A stretch of DNA of 64,000 nucleotides from Schistocephalus solidus. Lineage: Eukaryota > Platyhelminthes > Cestoda > Diphyllobothriidea > Diphyllobothriidae. The notes beneath the pieces were generated by a model that searched no databases, had not been told where the DNA came from, and saw only the letters and a program-made list of their open reading frames with translations. A program made the position numbers and the translations under genes. The stretch is taken from contig WEDG01002528.1 in the NCBI GenBank assembly GCA_017591395.1, forward strand, positions 29,280 through 93,279. Direction: 5' to 3'. How positions within the stretch are numbered: the stretch's first letter is position 1; each line of letters begins with the position of its first letter. Positions 42,214 to 53,300 of this stretch are shown here, one piece after another.

Positions 42214-42868
42214 CCCGATCGAACACGCAACTGCTAGACATTACTGACCTCTATTATTAAAAGTATTCTCTCTTGACCTCAATTGAATATTTCCTGTGTC
42301 ATTTGATATGACCACGATATGAAGAAGGTAGTCACCGACACCCTGTTGTAATGCGAGATTGAGGTCATCAACCACTTCCGGCCCATCAAGTTCTTGCTAT
42401 GGTTCCATTTCCAATCCAGCCGAGCAGCTCATCCATCAGCGCCAGCACCCGGACCTCCTTCCAATATCGGTTATCTTACTTCTACTGCCAGCGGTATCTC
42501 TTCACTCAAACCAGAAAATACAGACACGGCATACGGAGTTGCGGTTGACGTGCAAATCACTAACCCAACCAACGGTTTTCTCCAACCGCCCTCTCAACCT
42601 GGCTCCTTCCTGGCAGCTGCAGCTGCCCACGCTGCCCATAACCTTACCGATGGTGCGTACCTCATTCACTCACTTTAACTAGTCTTCCTGCGTTCGGCCT
42701 TTTTCACCCGAATTCTTGTCTGGGAAGGGAGCACTTTTAGTGACCTAACGCTGAACCTCTCACGTCTACGTGCATGTGCCCACCAGTGGCTGTCGGACCC
42801 TCGGCTATCCTGGCTGTCCACACAGGCCAATCATCTTCAAGGCTGACTCACACCTGACCGCGCTGGGT
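42214..42868 (+). other. Spacer with an orphan 94-codon frame
   Basis: The frame 42394-42678 (+) encodes a Pro/Ser/Ala-rich peptide containing DVQITNPTNGF and SFLAAAAAHAAHNLTDGAYL. I do not recognise it. It lies between two repeat R copies in the same orientation, so it may be an internal part of that unknown element. Coding status is uncertain. Confidence 0.25.
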
Positions 42869-43113
42869 GCCCTTGTGACGACCGACAGTTCGACCGTCGA
42901 TTTCGACGAGGTCCACCGTATGCTCCACACCAGGTGGTGCAGGGACGGTGACTCGCGAGTGAATTAGTTTTAAGTGATAGTAGCCTTGCGCTGCAGCTAC
43001 CGCACTCTCTCCTCCTCCCCCACCTGAGCCCGGTGTCAAGACAGAGTCAAGAAGACCGGAGATGGGAGAGGGCGCAGGTAGCTGGCGCGGCCGGAGCCGC
43101 CTTTGTGACGACC
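42869..43113 (-). mobile_element. RTE-like 3'-end insertion K with 15-bp target duplication
   Basis: The insert is 42884-43098 in reverse orientation and contains only the last 215 bp of the family 3'UTR. It is flanked by GCCCTTGTGACGACC (42869-42883) and GCCTTTGTGACGACC (43099-43113), which differ at one base. The insertion lies inside repeat R. The target duplication shows that the element's 3' end is ...GGTCGAACTGTC with no poly(A). Confidence 0.85.
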
Positions 43114-43325
43114 ACACGGTCTGACACAGACTTGGGGACGTCGAAGACACGGTGGCTGGACGTGCCCTCGTCTGGCAGCCAACTTCCGCCAACCCCTTCT
43201 GCGATAGTTCTGTACAGCGTCGCACTGGCGTCGCACGTCTTATCTCCTTCTTCGGAACCGGACCAGAAGGTCTCCCCTATCAACTGAGCCTACTGCGATA
43301 CATCCACCGGATGCTGCGCTCTGCT
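43099..43325 (+). repeat. Dispersed repeat R, copy 2
   Basis: Same order of shared words as copy 1 at 41975-42210. It is interrupted on its left side by insertion K. The open frame ends in a TAG at about 43332. Confidence 0.6.
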
Positions 43326-43762
43326 GCCAACTAGCGCTCACCTCCTATGAGCTGTCCAGTCTTCCTTCCTCTCTTGCTTCAACAAGCGCTGTCTTGTAGC
43401 CGCAGGAAAGCGCCCTCACTTAGGAATTCCGTTTGAAGGATAAATTTAGTGAAAGGAGTGCGTGCTTGCGTGGGTGGGTGTGGATCTCTTATGCAAATGA
43501 TGGCCTACACTCTGGGGAATGACGAAGTAAAGAAGTACCTAGACGCATCAGCCATCGTTTTTCCCAGCCCTGACACTCGCAGTCACCTTCTTCCCCAAGT
43601 CGGCCGTACTTCTGTAACGTAGGCAGAGAGGGCTAACAGTTGGTGTGCCTTGAGAATTCGGTGCGCTCTGAAGGCATTATGTCTGCTTCAAATCACAAGT
43701 TTAACTAGTCGACGATGGCAGGAGGCAAGAGTCGCCAACTTTGGCTTTATTGTGCTTGCGGT
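43326..43762. other. Unassigned spacer
   Basis: Unique sequence with no supportable gene or repeat. Confidence 0.3.
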
Positions 43763-44265
43763 GACATTTCGACCGTCGTTACCGACGATGCCCACTGTGT
43801 GTCCCACAGCCTGGTGGGTGCTGAGACAATGATTTGCATGTGATCTAGTTTAGAAGAGTAGTAGACTTTCGTGGCATCTACCGCACACTCCTCTTACCCC
43901 CACCTGAGCCCAATTTTAAGACGGGATAGGGCGTGGTAGCTGACAAAGTTAAACAGCCCGTCTACGCGTGCTAGACACGTCGGGTCCGCGGACGATGGAT
44001 CAGGAGGGCACAGAAACACGAAGATAGACGCCTCGGATATCAACTGAGTCATAGACGTCACATTCGGAAGGCATCGCTGCAGCCTGACTTCGTTCTGAGA
44101 GGAGGGTCGAATTATGCCGTCAGTTGGCACCCTTCCAACCCACGACTTTTAGTTGACCGTGGTAGTTTAAAAGCATGTCAACTTGCTTCTAATGAGGAAT
44201 ATGCCCTGAGCGCCGTAGGAGCCTCGCTTTCTGTTCCTTCTCCCAGGCGACAGTCCACTGTCCGA
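43763..44265 (-). mobile_element. RTE-like 3'UTR fragment M, diverged
   Basis: Starts at the terminus (GACATTTCGACCGTCG) and shows the 3'UTR landmarks ACCGCACACTCCTCTTACCC, TTGCAGCCTGACTTCG-like and CCACGACTTTTAG in reverse orientation. Several deletions make it patchy. Confidence 0.6.
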
Positions 44266-45277
44266 ACCTGTCAGCCATCAGGATGCAGGGAATTGGGCCC
44301 CCAGGTTAAGACATTTGGAGGGTATACAGCGATGGCAGGTCTTGTTACCTCAATCTGAAGGTGTGCATCAGTCAGGGAAATTGAACTTTCTGGGGGGTAC
44401 GTGTCGGTGTATCTGTGTGGTTTGTGGAGACGAGATCCAGGCTGCAGGTGCGCCGATTTTGCGTCAACAAGCGCACTAGGGTTTCTTAAGTCGTGCGATG
44501 CGGTATAAAACCGTGGGCCGGCAGGACTACAGATTAGCAGATCAACCCGTCTTATGAGATGGCACGTCTTTTCTACGTGACATGGCTTTGTGGTGGAAGC
44601 GGGGGACATTGCGATGGTAGTTCATGCGTGCTCACCTGCGTTCAACTGTTGAAACAAAGAATGGTCGACACTAGCTAAAGGAAGTGCAACCTACCCATCC
44701 CTCCCCCCTCCTAATGAACTCAGCCCGTAAGCCGTCATTGGTAGTGCTATCCACTATGCAAGCCTAAACGGTACCAACAGATGCAACCCCCAATAATTTC
44801 ATCCCCGTATAAAGATGTACATCTCGAATTCATGCATTGGTCACCAAACCCTAAAGCATTTAAGTATTGGAACTTGTCCGTAGAGCGGTGTCATCATCAT
44901 TAGCTTATATTTTGTGCCATTATGCTACCATATAAAGTTACCGGAGTTTCTACTTCAGCGGGTTTTCGGTACACGCTGCAACCAAGCAAATAATTATCGT
45001 AAGAAAACATTAAAAGTTACAATTTTCGGGGTGTATGCGCACGCGTCAGTTGAAACACTGTGGTCCAAGAAAATTACTAGGGCGAACATGGTGTCCTAAG
45101 GTCGATACCTAAAGATAATTTATATCCAACGGAAATCAGTAGCAATAAGGTAATTATGGATTTCAGTTTTATCGAATATGCGCATAGAAGATGTCGCGAC
45201 ATGTGTCATCTTTTACTATTCAGAATTCAGGTATTTTGAGCTTTCCGTTTGTTTCCCTTTACGTTCCTGTCTTCACT
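44266..45277. other. Unassigned spacer
   Basis: A 112-codon frame at 44271-44609 (-) has no known motif; its peptide is Pro/Thr/His-rich. The rest is AT-rich unique sequence. Confidence 0.3.
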
Positions 45278-45292
45278 GTGTGTGACAGAGTG

Positions 45293-47093
45293 GAATCCTC
45301 AGCATCCACGCCATGCTGCGGCAGTGCAACTGCGATGGAGGGGCCACCTGGTGACAATGGATGGCGAGAGACTACCCAAGCGACTTTTCTACGGAGATGT
45401 CACTACGGGTGCTCGCCGACACGGGGGTCCAAAACGACGCTACAATGACACTTTGAAGAAATCGCTGGAGCAACTGTAAATCAACCCGGTGACCTGGGAG
45501 GACCTCGCCCAGGATAGACCGGCATGGAGATGATCCGTGAAGACTGGTTCAGCAATCTATGAGGCCAACCGGATCGCCACCGCCAAGGCCAAAAAACGGC
45601 ATGCAATACACCAGCGCCCCGGACCAACACCGTCGGTGCCCAGGCCCTTCTAACATGACCGCGCTGTCAACGCGCCTTCCGCGCGCGACTCGGTTTGGTC
45701 GGACATCTTCGGACGCAATGCACCAACAATCCAACAATTCCAATTTCTACGTCAAATTCTGCCAACCCTCATTTGGACTTCCCCACCCTCACTACTGGCA
45801 TAAATTCCATTACTCCAACCATCATAGAGACTACATCCCAATAATCATCACCTGTTACCTCCACCACCGCCACTGCCACCACCAACACCATCAGCGATGA
45901 GGACTCCTGAACTGTCCTCATTGCGACCGCACATTCACCTCATGCATCGGCCTGGTTGATCACTTGCGAGTCCATTGTACAAAGATGGGTAAACCAGTGC
46001 CTGGAGCACCAACACACAGCAGAGACTGTCGACTCCAATGCCCTCACTGCCCTCGCACTTTCACTAATCGCGTGGGCCTATTTGGTCACATACGAATCAG
46101 AGTTAGGTGAACCAGTGCCTGGGGATCGGACATAGAGTCGACGCACCCGCCTCCACTGCCCTCACTACTCCCGCACATTTACGCACCGCACGGGCCTATT
46201 AGGACACATGCGCCTCCCCGACAACCTGCGGTAAACCACCGGAGGCTAAGCCACATCAGCGCACACCATGCACCCTAATACATAGACAACACCCTCACCA
46301 TCATCAAATGTACCTGATAAAATCACGGTTTCCTAGAAACCGTGGCTTGGAAGGCTGTCAATCGGACGCTTACACCAGACCACGCCGTCGGCCCAGTGTA
46401 TGTTCTGTGTGTGTCGAGTGGCTGACCGGTGGACTGAGAGTCAAATGGCGATGGCTCCTCCATATCCCTTGATTTAGTGAATCCTGTATTGGGCGTTATG
46501 GGGGCCAGGTCGTGCTATGGCGCGCGAAGACGGGTACGCCGACCCGTCAGACAATACGCCCACTCCCACATCAGATAACTGACCGGCTCAGATTATGGTC
46601 TGATTGTGGGGGTCGGGGAGAGAGTGAGATCGACAGCTCAGCGCATTTTCCTCACTATAAACCATCTGACGCGTTTGAAACTATCACGGTGCGCTAAAAG
46701 CCGTGGCTTGGAAGGTTGCCAACTTACGGGATAAATCGGACCACGTGATCAGCCTAACGTGTGTTTTTGTAGAGTGGCGGACTGAGAGTCGGGCTGCAAT
46801 GTCTCCTTCTTAATGTGCCCTTTATGGCACTCCCACTCCGTGGGATCCGAGCCAGGTGGAGTGTTACGCCTAGGGGCGGCTCCGGCCATGCCAGCCACCT
46901 GTACCCTATCCCATCTCCGGTCTTCTTAACTCTGTCAAGACACCGGGCTCAGCTGGCGGACGAGGAGAGAGTGCGGTAGATACAGCGCAAGTCTACTATC
47001 ACTTAAAAATAAATCACGCGCAAGTCACTGTCCCTGCACCACCTTGCTGTGGAGCGTACGACGGACCTCGTCGTAATCGACGGTCGAACTGTC
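45293..47093 (+). mobile_element. RTE-like copy J: RT end, zinc fingers and complete 3'UTR
   Basis: 5' truncated at AATCCTCAGCATCCACGCC within the RT C-terminus. It continues through KRLFYGDVTTGARRHGGPKR, a TAA at 45477 at the RT/finger border, the zinc-finger array (45560-46232, several shifts) and the full 3'UTR (46233-47093), which ends GGTCGAACTGTC. The flanks look like an imperfect target duplication: GTGTGTGACAGAGTGG at 45278-45293 and GTGTGTCAGAGGTG at 47094-47107. Confidence 0.85.
45540..46232 (+). pseudogene. Zinc-finger array of RTE-like copy J
   Basis: The five fingers are recognisable at DNA level (for example CGCTGTCAACGCGCCTTCCG, GACCGCACATTCACCTCATG and CGCACTTTCACTAATCGCGT) but frames change repeatedly. 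About 150 bp between fingers 3 and 4, including most of finger 4, are deleted near 46095. Finger 5 leads to CTCCCCGACAACCTGCGG and a stop, the usual end of the family. Confidence 0.65.
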
Positions 47094-47107
47094 GTGTGTC
47101 AGAGGTG

Positions 47108-48490
47108 ATGTTATGACCTTCTGTTCAGTCGTCATTCCTCAATACACGGTAAATTACCTTATTATACGTTATGCCCATACATCAGTCTCTTCACTTTCTT
47201 GCTTCTTAATCAGCCGACGGTGAAAGACCTGTACGAGCATTAAGCACTCGCTTTATGGTCTTTTTCTATTGATAAGTTGCAAGGTGTTTGGTGTATATTT
47301 TGCAGATTTTCCGATGTCGAGCTCCCTCGATCACTCTGCGTAAGTTGTTGTCATTATTCAACCAGGATGTTTGCGCAGACAAGCTTGAAAACTCTGAACC
47401 CCGGGCCTTTACCCTTACTGGCTCAGTGATGACAACTAAAGAAATCGATATTTGTCTGCCCCCCTTTTTTATCGATCAGACAATCCCGTGTGGGACTAAG
47501 CTAGCTTACTGCTACCTCGACACGATCTTGCACTCCGCATTGATTATTTGGTCTTGGGTGCCCCGGAAGTGGCAAGATCGTCCCGCGCCTTTTGTGCGGA
47601 CTAAGTACCTCATGACTTTGAACCATGAGCTGAGTGCAGGCACCGAGTATTCATGCCTGTGGTTTACTCTGATCTCGGTAAATGTCTGTCCATTAACTAG
47701 GTTGCAAACCCTGCTGGCCTGGGGTGCCGCATCGTGGATCGAAAGAGGTGCATCGAGCACATTCACTCATCCAGATCTCTGACCAGTAGTAGACAATTAA
47801 GCTTACCTAAATGCGTGCTTCCAGCAGCAATAGCGAAAGGGGCTGAATTAAATTATTCAAGAACCAGCTGCAACGTTATTAGGTGGGTCTACTTGACAGT
47901 AAAAGTCTATCAGAACGACGAGCGCTGGAATGCAAGTTAAACTACTTTTGATAAAATAATTATGCATGCCGTTGAATTTTGAGGTGAACGCAGTAGTGCT
48001 TAATGCGCCTGGCCTTACGTGCGGAGGCCTGGAGTTCAGTTCTGGCGTCGCCTGTGGGCTCAACTGTGAGTGTTCTTCATGCATACAGCAAATTTTTAGA
48101 AATTAGAATACCATCAACTCAAAGAATTTCACTGATAGTGAAAGCGTTTAGTTATTGCTGGTATTTCCTGCTCTACACGAGCTGATACGCAACATCTGCG
48201 CGTCTCTTAAATCCCTGAAATATGAAAATCCCTCTATGAAGCAAACGTGCAAAGTCTGCGTCAGTCAATCCTCAAAGCGGCGTCTCCGTCTTCGTTTACA
48301 AACTAACTTCGGCTTAAGACATGATTGGAGCACGCTATTCTAACTGTTCACAGTAGTTACGGTGCACCTTCGAACACTGGCCTGCTTCACTTATAGTTCT
48401 AGCCTTGTAAACGCTGTACTTCAGATAGCCCAAAAAGAGATAACGTTTGATTAAGATCGGGTTTCCTGCTTGGTTACTCCACGGATCATT
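47108..48490. other. Spacer with an unidentified 164-codon frame
   Basis: The frame 47288-47782 (+) is one of the longest non-repeat frames in the window. Its peptide is not low complexity but shows no motif I know, and a shorter frame overlaps it on the minus strand. Near 47305 the text TGTATATTTTGCAG looks like a splice acceptor, followed 34 bp later by TGC|GTAAGTTG. I cannot tell whether either frame is real. Confidence 0.25.
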
Positions 48491-48497
48491 TTCGCAG

Positions 48498-48644
48498 AAT
48501 CCACTGGTCAAGGAAGACTTCGTCGAGGTAGCCGCGCAATACATAGGTATCGAGTGGAACGCTCTGAAGAAATTACTCATGGTCACGAATGGCAAGATTT
48601 CTAACGACCTAACTGTCTTAAAATGGAGGAACATTTATTCATAG
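48498..48644 (+). CDS. Candidate terminal exon, unidentified protein
   Basis: 48 codons plus TAG follow a reasonable acceptor (CATTTTCGCAG). The peptide includes KEDFVEVAAQYIGIEWNALK and ISNDLTVLKW, which looks like a folded helical domain with death-domain-like spacing, though I would not assign it. The stop codon lies inside the left target duplication of the SINE inserted directly downstream. Other exons were not found, so it could be an exon remnant or chance. Confidence 0.28.
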   Translation, partial: NPLVKEDFVEVAAQYIGIEWNALKKLLMVTNGKISNDLTVLKWRNIYS

Positions 48645-48950
48645 GCAGAATAACATGATCAAACAAAACAAGGGAGACTGGAACGGCTATTTCTGGCTTA
48701 TTAGCCGTCAGCACCCACCCATACCCAACTCCAGGTGGTGCGGCGCCCGAGGCTCAAACTAGCGACCAACGCTCTACCCACTGCGCCATGAGCTCGTTGT
48801 CTTGCCGGTTTCGATCGGGAATATTAACAATTATAGATGGGCGCTCACCGATCGGATACAGGACTCACTAGTCCCGTTGTGCCTTGGGGCTCACTCTTGA
48901 GCCCCACCAGCAGCCGCACGGTGGCTAATTATATAGGCAGAATAACATGA
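48641..48950 (-). mobile_element. tRNA-derived SINE with perfect 18-bp target duplication
   Basis: ATAGGCAGAATAACATGA is at 48641-48658 and again at 48933-48950. The 274-bp insert between them, read on the minus strand, has a tRNA-like region (TGGCGCAGTGGGTAGAGCG as A box, GTTTGAGCC as a weak B box, about 48790-48735). A body with GGCTAATAAGCCAGAAATAG follows, and it ends in CTTGTTTTGTTTGATC. A SINE of this type depends on a LINE in trans. Fragments of the body recur at 527-580 and about 57530-57580. Confidence 0.85.
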
Positions 48951-49605
48951 CTGAAATTTATTTATTCTACGCGCCTTTTCAGCTGGCACACTGATCGAAA
49001 ACAACGGTCTGTGTCTCTTTTTTCTTACAATACCAGATCAAGCCATGACCTTTGGATCCTTTGGCTTAGACCAGCAACCAAAATGGGAATTATACAAATT
49101 CCTTTTAGCAAGAAAACGGTTTCGTGTGTGAATGAGGTCTCTTGGATTTGCTCTAATGAAAGATACTCATGAATATAATTCCCCTCGCCGAAGCAGACCG
49201 TTGAACTGAAGCTTCAAGGGTGTACCATATGGCCAACGAAATATTTCTTCAGTATTCTGTGGATCACACGCACGGAGGCACCGCATTCTCGGGTTGTTCC
49301 TTAATTTTTCACACAACGGATGAAACACTCAGGTCGTCTGGTGTAGCTCATAGTCTCCCATTCCCTGGTGGAACATGAGCAGCCCTTGTTCAACGCAAAA
49401 GTTTAGCTCAGATACTGAACTCAATTATAATTGGTTTCAGATTTTCTTCGTCTCGTTTACGTATGCAGTGGCTGACGAAGTTATGCGGGCACCCATTCAA
49501 TCTGAGGACCCTCGAATATATTGCAGTTCAGCAACTTTGTCTTGCGGTTCACTGCAATTTAACTGGACAAGCTGATTTAGCGCCATTGCGCAACTGTTTT
49601 TGTGG
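48951..49605. other. Unassigned spacer
   Basis: Unique sequence; no gene seen. Confidence 0.3.
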
Positions 49606-49985
49606 CTACATTGGCTGGTGACTGTTGAAGCTCAGTACTTGCCTCGTATTGGTCGCTTTCCTGAGCACTTTAATTTTTAGCCCCTCACAATCTTTGCAGC
49701 AGAGGAGGACGTCGAGGAAAGCTAGATGGTTATTGTCTTCCTCCTCCATCGTGAATTGTATGTCCGGGAAGACGGCATTGAGATGTCCTTTAAATTCCTG
49801 CACGTGGTCCCGTTCGATCACAACGAAGGTATCGTCCACATGCCGAGCCCAGAATTTCGGTCTGTGGTGTCGGATGATCATGGACGCCAACTGTTATGGA
49901 ACCACCTTAGCTATGGGTCCCGAAATTACAACTGCACTAGCTGTGCTGGAACCTTGAAAACTGAACTTCCGTTAGATCCCACCAT
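49606..49985 (-). mobile_element. Penelope-like RT fragment
   Basis: On the minus strand the frame includes SGPIAKVVPQQLASMIIRHH, FWARHVDDTFVVIERDHVQ (the catalytic YADD-like box as HVDD) and NNHLAFLDVLL. This order is characteristic of Penelope-like RTs. The N-terminal fingers and the GIY-YIG part are absent. Confidence 0.8.
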
Positions 49986-50995
49986 AGTTGTAACGAAATT
50001 TGGTAGTTAAAAAAAACTACTGATTATATCCACTCATTGACAAATAATTTCGTCACTTTTTCCTCCTCTTATACCAATGTTGTGTGTACCACCACCAATT
50101 TCATCGCCTAAATGACTGTCACTGCTAAGAAAAGCAGTGACTACTCGTTGGACGTGTCAATCTGGTGATAAATCCTGCATCCTGGTTACGCGACACCCCA
50201 ACTGAGCAAGGTGAACAACCCAGCTACTACAAAGGCGTTTAATGGGAAAGTAAAAAACGCACCACTGGTAATGCAGTAGGTCCGAAAACTCTGATAATTG
50301 GCCAGAAACGGACTGTACACATTGCTCCTCTAATTTTGCAGTTAGCGCAAACTCCGCTTGAGTCTAGATCGAGAATACCAAGAAATTGAGACGCAGTGTT
50401 TAAAACTATGCTTATGCCAAATCATACCTACTTTACTGACTGCAAAATTGAGGTATAATCATCTCCGTCATGCACTGATGCCAGAAGGTGTTTGGTATCG
50501 TTTGCCGGAGGGAATTTTCAGGAATTCGTGAGAAAGACTTAAAATGAGTGACTTCAGAACTAAAAAGGGGGCACCAAAATAGGGTTATTTAAAGGTTGGT
50601 GTTTCGGAGATTTTTGCGGCTCACCGTTACCAAAGCGGTAAATGCACTTACTCGAACAGAAACGGAAGTGGCGTGCCGTGATTGTCTGTCGGCCTCGGAC
50701 TGATTGATTTTTTTCGTTCCTGTCTCGGCCCTTTGGTGGATAATTGACGGACATTTTAGCTGCGTGCATTGCTAGTCACCACTTCGATGAGGGATGGTTG
50801 AGCCTCTGCCAGTGTTGTTCGGCCTGGCGGCACTTTACCTCCGTCGAGTGATTTCGTCATGGGGCTCTGTCTGCGCGACTTTCTGAAGTTCTGTGTGGCC
50901 GTCTTAACCTGTGCTTAGCGTACGCAATGTCGTAAAACTAAGCTGCAAGCAAGACAAGATGTTCGTTGGTGGAGACGACATCTGAATACCACGCC
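49986..50995. other. Unassigned spacer
   Basis: Lies between two Penelope-like relics and may contain decayed 3' sequence of the one at 50996-52190. No frame or repeat is recognised. Confidence 0.3.
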
Positions 50996-52190
50996 TCAAG
51001 TGTTACCCACTCCCCCCTTTGAGTTGCCCCGGTCTAAGAGTACAGCTTCCTGAAGATCGATAGTATGGCCCTTTTCTCCCACGTGCGTTTCAATTTGAGC
51101 GTTTGCGTCTCGTCTCTGATTTGCCGGTTTTTGCTCCTTTAGGTGGGTCTGTAGTCTCCGCCCGGTTTCCCCAACATAGTTGGAGTCCCAATCATTGCAT
51201 TTTTTAGACAACTGAAGTCTCAGTAAGTGTCAGCGCGCCACTAAGTTGCATCAAACGGAGAAGAATTTTCGGCCAGGGTTGATGGGCTAGTCCCACTTTG
51301 GCTGGTTTTAATAGTCGGGAAACCGCCTCAGAGACCTCTTTAGTGTAGGAAATGACCTCCGGATTTCACTTTGCTCTACCTTTGGCCTTTGCCTGTCCGC
51401 TTGGCGTCTGCTTTTCTCGATAAAATTGTTAGGATATTCATTAACTCTGAAGAGGTTCGGGAGGTATAGTCATTCAGCTGCTGACGTGCTGCAATGTGTT
51501 TCGACTCTTTTAAATACAGTGCGGACACAGGTGTTTTTGTGAGTGTGGTATTTGCTCCACGGTAGTGGCCTTTCTGAATGCTGTGGTTTGTAATTGTCCA
51601 GTTGCACACCGGGGCACAAGTAGGCCCAAGAAAGGGTTGGTTGTTTGCTTCACCTTCTACTGCGAACTGGTTAACCGCGTACAGTAGTTCCTTGAAGTGC
51701 TCAATGTCGGTTGTTTTGATATCAACGAAGGCATCGTCAACATAACGCACCCAATACTTTCGGTTAATAGGTAGTGAACACCAATAGTCCTATCCCCTTG
51801 AAGGACAGCCTCGGCAATCATGTCTGATATGGCGGGAGCCCATAGGAGTGCCTTTAAATTGTTCGTGCACATTTTCCCCAAAGTTCAAATAGGTTTTAAG
51901 GCAGTTTCATAGAAACTCAGGCATATTTTCATAACGTCTATCGTTAGAGGTTGCTGAATGGAGGTGAAAATTGAAACGACATTAAAGGTTAGCATGGAGT
52001 GGTCTGGCTCTAATCTCAGGTGTTTTATGCGTTCAAGGAATTGATTCGCAGAAGTCCCTGTTGCTGGCGAGCGTTCGGCCAGAAATTTAAGATGGTCAAA
52101 CATGCATTTCGCCAAACGATACAATTGATGTGCTAGCTCATGGAATGCTAACCAAAATTCCGAAATGTGTTTTCTGGCCGGCCACAGTTA
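50996..52190 (-). mobile_element. Penelope-like element relic with RT and GIY-YIG endonuclease
   Basis: In minus-strand order: MYRLAKCMFDHLKFLAER and PDHSMLTFNVVSIFTSIQQP (RT motif A region, 52124-51885), then ISDMIAEAVLQ, then RYVDDAFVDIKTTDIEHFKE (catalytic box, 51750). The connection domain follows, and finally a GIY-YIG domain at 51211-50996 with NYVGETGRRLQTHLKEQK. Penelope-like elements typically combine RT with a C-terminal GIY-YIG nuclease. Frameshifts near 51880, 51780 and 51370 inactivate it. Confidence 0.82.
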
Positions 52191-52544
52191 GTGCACTCTG
52201 TAAAAAATGATAACTTCAGTAGTATGCATTTTTCCAATTTATGCTCAGTGTTTTATATATATATATATATATAAAGATTTTATGGAAAAAATATTCCTTC
52301 TTGTACTTATTTGATAGCAACCTACATCTTCTTTAAATTTGATACTTGGAGAACGAGTGTCTTTAGATTTTAAAAAGTTTTTAATTCCCGAATATATTTC
52401 TACGCCCACCCGTTCTTACGCCTGCAGTCAGTGTTTCCAAACTACAAGCTGTACATTTTCCGCGTAAGCAAACTGATATATTTCTCTACGATATTAAAGC
52501 TCATAAAAGGTAGTGGTGGTTGTAAATCATGCTGTATACTCTAC
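52191..52544. other. AT-rich spacer with a short AT run
   Basis: An (AT)n run is at 52256-52273. Nothing else is recognised. Confidence 0.5.
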
Positions 52545-52546
52545 AC

Positions 52547-52785
52547 GATAGTTCGACCGTTTATTTCTAGTAGGTCCACCGTACGCTTCACAGCAGGGTG
52601 GTGCAGGTACGGTGACTTGCGCGTGATTTAGTTTAAAGTGACAGTAGACTTGCGCTGCATCTACCGCACTCTCTCCTCCTCCCCCACCTATGCCCGAGTC
52701 AAGAAGACCGAAGATGGGAAAGGGAGTAGGTGGCTGGCGCGGCCGGGGCCCCCTTGGCGCTAGCCGCCACACCCCCATGTTTGAC
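52547..52785 (-). mobile_element. RTE-like 3'-end fragment L
   Basis: Begins with the terminus (GATAGTTCGACCGTTTA) and covers the last 240 bp of the 3'UTR in reverse orientation. It is similar in length and truncation point to insertion K. Confidence 0.75.
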
Positions 52786-53084
52786 ATTTGTTATGGGAGC
52801 GCAACCCGAATAACGCCTACCGTGCCCCGATTTGGCCACCGTGTTGGTACAACGTATCTACCACGTGGCCCGTTTAGGGGTTACATACCCTACACACAGC
52901 ATTGATCAATGAACAGGTACGATACTCTATGAAAGGAAATTTCACGGTCTTAACTAATCTCATAATAAGGAACTTTTTTAAAACCGAAAACTACCATTTC
53001 TTCAAGTATACAATTTGAATAAGGCTAAATTTACTGCAAAGTGCGTACAAGGGACATCTTCTCTTGGTGCTTTCGTTGTGTGCG

Positions 53085-53300
53085 AGCGAGTGGAGTGAAA
53101 GTGTCACACACGAATCACGAGTTTAACTTCTCAACCACGACGATAATAGCTCACGCCAGAAGCAGGGCAAGCCGATAATTTATTGAAGCCTGAGCCTCAG
53201 ATGAGAACTCGGTCAATCGACGTATTGATCTGGCACGGCAAACGGAGCCCTGCACAGTCACCTCCGAACTGGTGACACTGGTGTCTGATTGGACAGCAAT
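53085..53300 (+). mobile_element. Penelope-like 3' coding fragment
   Basis: Read in frame it gives FNFSTTTIIAHARSRASR then SDENSVNRRIDLA-like text with stops, the segment that follows the GIY-YIG domain in Penelope-like elements. Related DNA is at 836-965 and 56540-56680. Confidence 0.6.

Noticed and set aside
48835..48930. Hammerhead ribozyme in the SINE (text GGACTAGTGAGTCC on the minus strand)
   Set aside because: Flatworm SINEs can carry hammerheads, but the CUGAUGA core and a GAAA box are not present; the text is only a short hairpin.
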